39,350 bases of DNA from Limisphaerales bacterium (lineage in GTDB: Bacteria; Verrucomicrobiota; Verrucomicrobiia; Limisphaerales; AAA164-E04). The DNA lies in contig JAMASS010000042.1 in NCBI GenBank assembly GCA_024761205.1, positions 1 to 39,350 on the forward strand, read 5' to 3'. Shown here piece after piece: positions 36,665 through 39,350 of the stretch (positions are counted from its first letter, which is position 1; each line of letters begins with the position of its first letter). A program made the position numbers and the translations under genes. The notes beneath the pieces are model-generated. The model ran no database searches and was not told where the DNA came from. It worked only from the letters and a program-made list of their open reading frames with translations.

Positions 36665-37419
36665 GAGAGCTTGAGACAAACAAAGCGATCGAGCCAGATT
36701 AAACTTTGCCACGTGGGGTGCGGCTGCGGAGTCTGAGGTACGCTTGGGAGCGAACAAAGAAGGAGATCGGTATCGCTCGGATGATTGACTGCAAGGCAAT
36801 CGTTTTGTGGCTGGCTCGAGAGGGGATTTGCATCCGTGAGGCCAAGGATGCACGCCAGGGCTTATGATCAACTCTTAGGTGCGGTGAACCAGATGCTCGA
36901 CTATGACGCCGACATTGAGATCTGGATCGAACCGAAACCCAAGGAACCGACGGATCAGGCCTATGTGCCAATGATTGGTCATGCGATCGTCTTGGCCTCC
37001 TATGCGTCGTCGGGTCTGAAACGTGTCAAAGGCTTGATCCAAACTGCCCGTGCGCAACTCGCGGGATTGGATCCGTCTGAATGATCAAAATGGTTTGAAG
37101 TATGATCAGGATAAGAATTTCGGTTCTTCCAACTTGCGTGCGGCCTTCAATCAGGTTCGCGTGCTCGAGGAGAACGGATACGGAAAGAACGGGGAATTCA
37201 TCGGCCTGGATGTCAAAGCGATGCGGACGCAACCGGGGTTGCCAGCCGGTGCCCAATCACTTGAAAAACAGCCAGAGGATTTGCAATCACCTAGTTGACA
37301 AGGTTCGAGGCTATGATCGGCAGAAAGAGACGGCGTTTCGTGAGGCGCGGAACTATGAGGGGCTGGAGATGCATGTGGTTGAGCATCTTTTTGGGAGCGA
37401 GATAAGGATTAAGGCTTAA
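36665..37419 (+). pseudogene. Xylose isomerase-like sugar isomerase, inactivated
   Basis: Frames join to give V-L-W-L-A-R-E-G-I-C-I-R-E-A-K-D-A, then Y-D-Q-L-L-G-A-V-N-Q-M-L-D-Y, and the signature I-E-I-W-I-E-P-K-P-K-E-P-T-D-Q-A-Y near 36930. R-A-Q-L-A-G-L-D-P-S follows, then directly L-N-D-Q-N-G-L-K-Y-D-Q-D-K-N-F-G, where about 14 residues of the family are missing. L-D-V-K-A-M-R-T-Q-P, another shift, and Y-E-G-L-E-M-H-V-V-E-H-L-F-G end at 37417-37419. This is a TIM-barrel aldose isomerase of the xylose/rhamnose isomerase-like type. The N-terminal third is reduced or lost (F-A-T-W-G-A-A-A-E-S-E-V-R-L-G at 36700 may belong to it). It is divergent from the aldo/keto reductase and probably acted in the same pathway. 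Confidence 0.7.
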
Positions 37420-37438
37420 TTTTTTTCGATTATTGGTG

Positions 37439-38110
37439 ATGCGAATCTTGTTTCTGGCTCTGGTTTTGGGGCCGTTGGTTTTGGTGGGCGGGAGATCTCT
37501 TTTGGCGGAAGGTGTAGCTTTATTACGATGCGAATGAGGCGTGTGCGGTTGAGGATTTTAATAATGATGGCTTTCTGGATATTTCCGCGGAGCGTAATCT
37601 GTTTTTGTGGCCGGATTATGTGGCGCAGCTGTTGCGGGATGTGGGGGAACACGGGGTGGACTATGCTGCCAACAATGGGGAGCATGGCCTTTGATGTGGA
37701 CGACAACGGGTGGTTAGATGTGATCTTTGGGGCGTTCATGGATTCATTTATGAGGATTGGACTAGTAGGGAAGTGCCCGATGGTGGCTGTGGATTTGAAT
37801 GGAGATGGTCGGAACGATGTGATTTTGGGGGGAGAAGAGCGGGCACAATTATGGATTGTGTTAGATGGAACAACTGATGCCCGCTGATGAGAAGACGAAG
37901 TGTGGCTGGCACATGTGATTGACAAGTCTTGGTCCCAAGCGCACGTGCTGCTTGGGGGGATATTGACAATGACGGTCAGTTGGATTTGGTGATCAGGAAG
38001 CGGGGTTCGGGTTGTTTATTCGAGCTTGTGGTCTCGACAAAAATCACTGGCAAGATTTGGTCGTCGCGGGGAAGACGGGACGTTTGTTCTTTCGGGATTT
38101 CCTGATTTAA
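37439..38110 (+). pseudogene. FG-GAP (VCBS) repeat protein, inactivated and shortened
   Basis: ATG at 37439, 19 bases after the isomerase stop, opens a signal peptide (M-R-I-L-F-L-A-L-V-L-G-P-L-V-L-V-G-G). In following frames come Y-Y-D-A-N-E-A-C-A-V-E-D-F-N-N-D-G-F-L-D-I and F-D-V-D-D-N-G-W-L-D-V-I-F-G. Next are V-A-V-D-L-N-G-D-G-R-N-D-V-I-L-G-G, K-S-W-S-Q-A-H-V-L-L, D-I-D-N-D-G-Q-L-D-L-V-I and N-H-W-Q-D-L-V-V-A-G-K-T-G. These are calcium-binding FG-GAP blades of a secreted beta-propeller. Several blades are deleted between the last pieces. The end merges into unrecognised GC-rich sequence. A different FG-GAP gene decays at 2.7 kb. Confidence 0.68.
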
Positions 38111-38590
38111 GGCGGCGGCGGCATCAGCGGGGCGGGAAAGCTGCCGCCAAGGATAAGATGAAAGGCAAGCCTCCCAGAGCCTTTGTGCGGGAACGGGCGG
38201 ATGCGAAAGCCGTGCGCCTGATGACCGGCGCGGACAAGGGCCTCTGCGGCATGGAGAAGCTGTCGCCGCACGACCTTGTTCGCTAGGAGAAGGAGCCTGG
38301 GGGCGGGCGGGAGCATCCACACCAATTCGATGGAAGGCCTCTGGGCTCTGCCGGAGCGTGGCAGGTTGGGCTAGTTCCACGGCGTGAGCTGCCGTCAACC
38401 GCGAAAACATGCCGATGAATCCTGCCATCGCCACAATCCGCGAAGAAAAGCCGGGCCCATGATGGCGGCAGCGGCGAGCCCGTCCGAAAATCAAGGAAAC
38501 CCACGAGCGGCCTTTGGATGGCTCAAACCGGATGCAGTCCTTTGCGCTTATTCCCTGGGCGCTGAAACGAATCCTGTGCAGCCAAAAGAA
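38111..38590. other. GC-rich stretch, no gene recognised
   Basis: Open frames on both strands are Arg/Ala/Pro-rich. A plus-strand piece near 38140-38285 (D-K-M-K-G-K-P-P-R-A-F-V-R-E-R-A-D-A-K-A-V-R) looks mildly coding but unassignable. It sits between the FG-GAP remnant and the palindrome. Confidence 0.35.
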
Positions 38591-38652
38591 AGCCAACGCC
38601 TTAACCTAGAAAATCCCGAAATTAAATTTTACGGGATTTTAAGGTGTTGGCT
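38591..38652. repeat. Long imperfect palindrome (hairpin)
   Basis: A perfect 9-base inner stem AAAATCCCG/CGGGATTTT surrounds a 13-base AT-rich loop. The arms extend outward with AGCCAACGCCTTAA against TTAAGGTGTTGGCT (one mismatch, with a CCTAG insertion on the left arm). In total about 20 paired positions over 62 bases. It overlaps the end of the P63C gene (stop at 38629). It could be a terminator-like hairpin for that gene, a transposon end, or a repetitive palindromic unit. Confidence 0.7.
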
Positions 38653-39350
38653 ATTTTGGTTGTTCATAAGCGTCGGCGGACGGGGGCAATCTTCAAAGTC
38701 AGGGAAAGACGGACGGGGTGTTTCCGTTGGTTTAGGATAGGGTCGCCCAAGAGAGCGGAAACTGTTCTCAGTTAGCCAGCGGCTCTCATCCGGGCAATGA
38801 CGCCGACAAGCCTTTCCTTGAGCTTGAGATGCCCCACGTCCGGCGTGAAGCAGGGATGATGCTTGTGCCTGCGCCGGCCGCTTACTTGAACTCAGATTCT
38901 TCTCTCGCAATTCCTTCCGCACGCCGGCGCAAGGCGTTCACAAACGATGCCGTTGGTGTAACCTCCCATCACGGATGGCCGCTTTGCCGTCCGCATTTCC
39001 GGCCTTTCAAACGGAAAAATCTGTTTGTAGAGCCCGAAGGGGAAGCCCCGGCCCAAGGCATAGCTCCTTGGCGATGAATTGCTCGAGAATGATCGCTCGC
39101 AGCGCGTTCTTCTGAGGATGCACTTGGCGACCACTTCACCGCCGAGCCCGAGAACGGCAACACGAGCAAAACCCTGCGTCAAAACCTCGCGACACTTGGC
39201 TGAAGACTCCCGTTATTTCTTCAACACCCCATTTCCCGAGACTTGAGAACCGCCCCGCAAACGTCCGGCAGGGCAGCGGGGCGGGGTGCCGTGGGCAATT
39301 GCCGCCGCCAACCAGCTTTTGGCATGAAATCGGGTTGATTGAACCCCACC
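38629..39350 (-). pseudogene. P63C-domain protein, inactivated, runs off window
   Basis: Minus-strand pieces in several frames follow the order of the P63C domain (phage/mobile-element associated, function unknown). C-R-E-V-L-T-Q-G-F-A-R-V-A (about 39150-39190) matches the 'E-x-L-x-R-G-F-A-R-V-G' block. A-L-R-A-I-I-L-E-Q-F-I-A-K-E-L follows, then Y-K-Q-I-F-P-F-E-R and A-K-R-P-S-V-M-G-G-Y-T-N-G-I-V. Next are E-R-L-A-P and K-E-L-R-E-K-N, then G-R-R-R-H-K-H-H, T-P-D-V-G-H-L-K-L-K-E-R-L and V-I-A-R-M-R-A-A. The last frame closes P-K-P-T-E-T-P-R-P-S-F-P-D-F and ends at 38629. At least four frame changes. The N-terminal part lies beyond the window end. Confidence 0.65.

Noticed and set aside
37976-38596. 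206-codon minus-strand open frame
   Set aside because: Arg/Ala/Ser/Pro-rich, no conserved motif, and it overlaps the plus-strand FG-GAP remnant; treated as spurious.
1-39350. CRISPR array
   Set aside because: No regularly spaced direct repeats were seen; the only short tandem repeat is the 10-base unit at 18227.

Overview
The window looks like a chromosome piece from a verrucomicrobium, probably Opitutales/Opitutaceae-like, in an advanced state of gene decay. The lineage is inferred from protein types: H-X9-DG pseudopilins, a DUF5690 membrane protein, FG-GAP lipoproteins, a P63C-domain protein, a serine hydrolase with an 'IEASSDL' tail, and secreted proteins with repeated concanavalin-like and Ig-like modules. 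Only eight protein genes look intact: a GDPD-family lipoprotein, phnW, a small membrane protein, yqgE/algH, a LmbE-type deacetylase, a pseudopilin, a TIM-barrel sugar isomerase/epimerase and an aldo/keto reductase. One tRNA-Thr(CGT) is also present. Together these genes cover roughly one fifth of the window. Nearly everything else is recognisable gene debris: families readable only by switching frames, in-frame stops (often at conserved Trp positions) and internal deletions. This resembles verrucomicrobial symbionts undergoing genome reduction; the comparison is inference, not proof of identity.

Layout. 1-2.5 kb: phnW and a GDPD lipoprotein on the minus strand. 2.6-5.4 kb: a broken FG-GAP lipoprotein, a lactonase tail and a membrane protein. 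5.4-9.3 kb: remnants of an alpha/beta hydrolase, an RND/MMPL exporter, a DUF2461 protein, a LolA-like protein and a beta-lactamase-fold serine hydrolase. 9.6-11.2 kb: a decayed DUF4097 / BlaI / BlaR1 signalling cluster. 11.4-12.6 kb: debris of a minus-strand secreted modular protein. 13.5-18.7 kb: yqgE, then on the minus strand a wrecked SpoU RNA methylase, the LmbE deacetylase, a polysaccharide-export tail, an intact pseudopilin and an acyl-CoA dehydrogenase remnant. 19.3-24.8 kb: DUF5690, CYTH-CHAD, a second pseudopilin and unassigned debris.

25.1-29.2 kb is compositionally foreign: AT-rich spacers surround the tRNA-Thr gene, followed by a dead IS1595-type transposase and the tail of a restriction/methylation protein. 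29.4-34.5 kb holds dead secreted proteins: a four-repeat concanavalin-like protein, an acetylxylan-esterase-like hydrolase, a second serine hydrolase and a sulfatase without its formylglycine cysteine. 34.6-37.4 kb is a sugar catabolic locus: aldo/keto reductase, a zinc (MDR) dehydrogenase reduced to 70 codons by an in-frame deletion, and a TIM-barrel isomerase, with a divergent broken sugar isomerase and FG-GAP protein. The end carries a palindrome and a decayed P63C-domain gene that runs off the window.

Taken together, the 29-38 kb part reads as the relic of a locus for degrading an acetylated, sulfated polysaccharide rich in a 6-deoxy or L-sugar. Extracellular steps are dead while two cytoplasmic steps are still open. 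No CRISPR array, rRNA or intact mobile element was seen. All family names come from reading the sequence; no database search was run.
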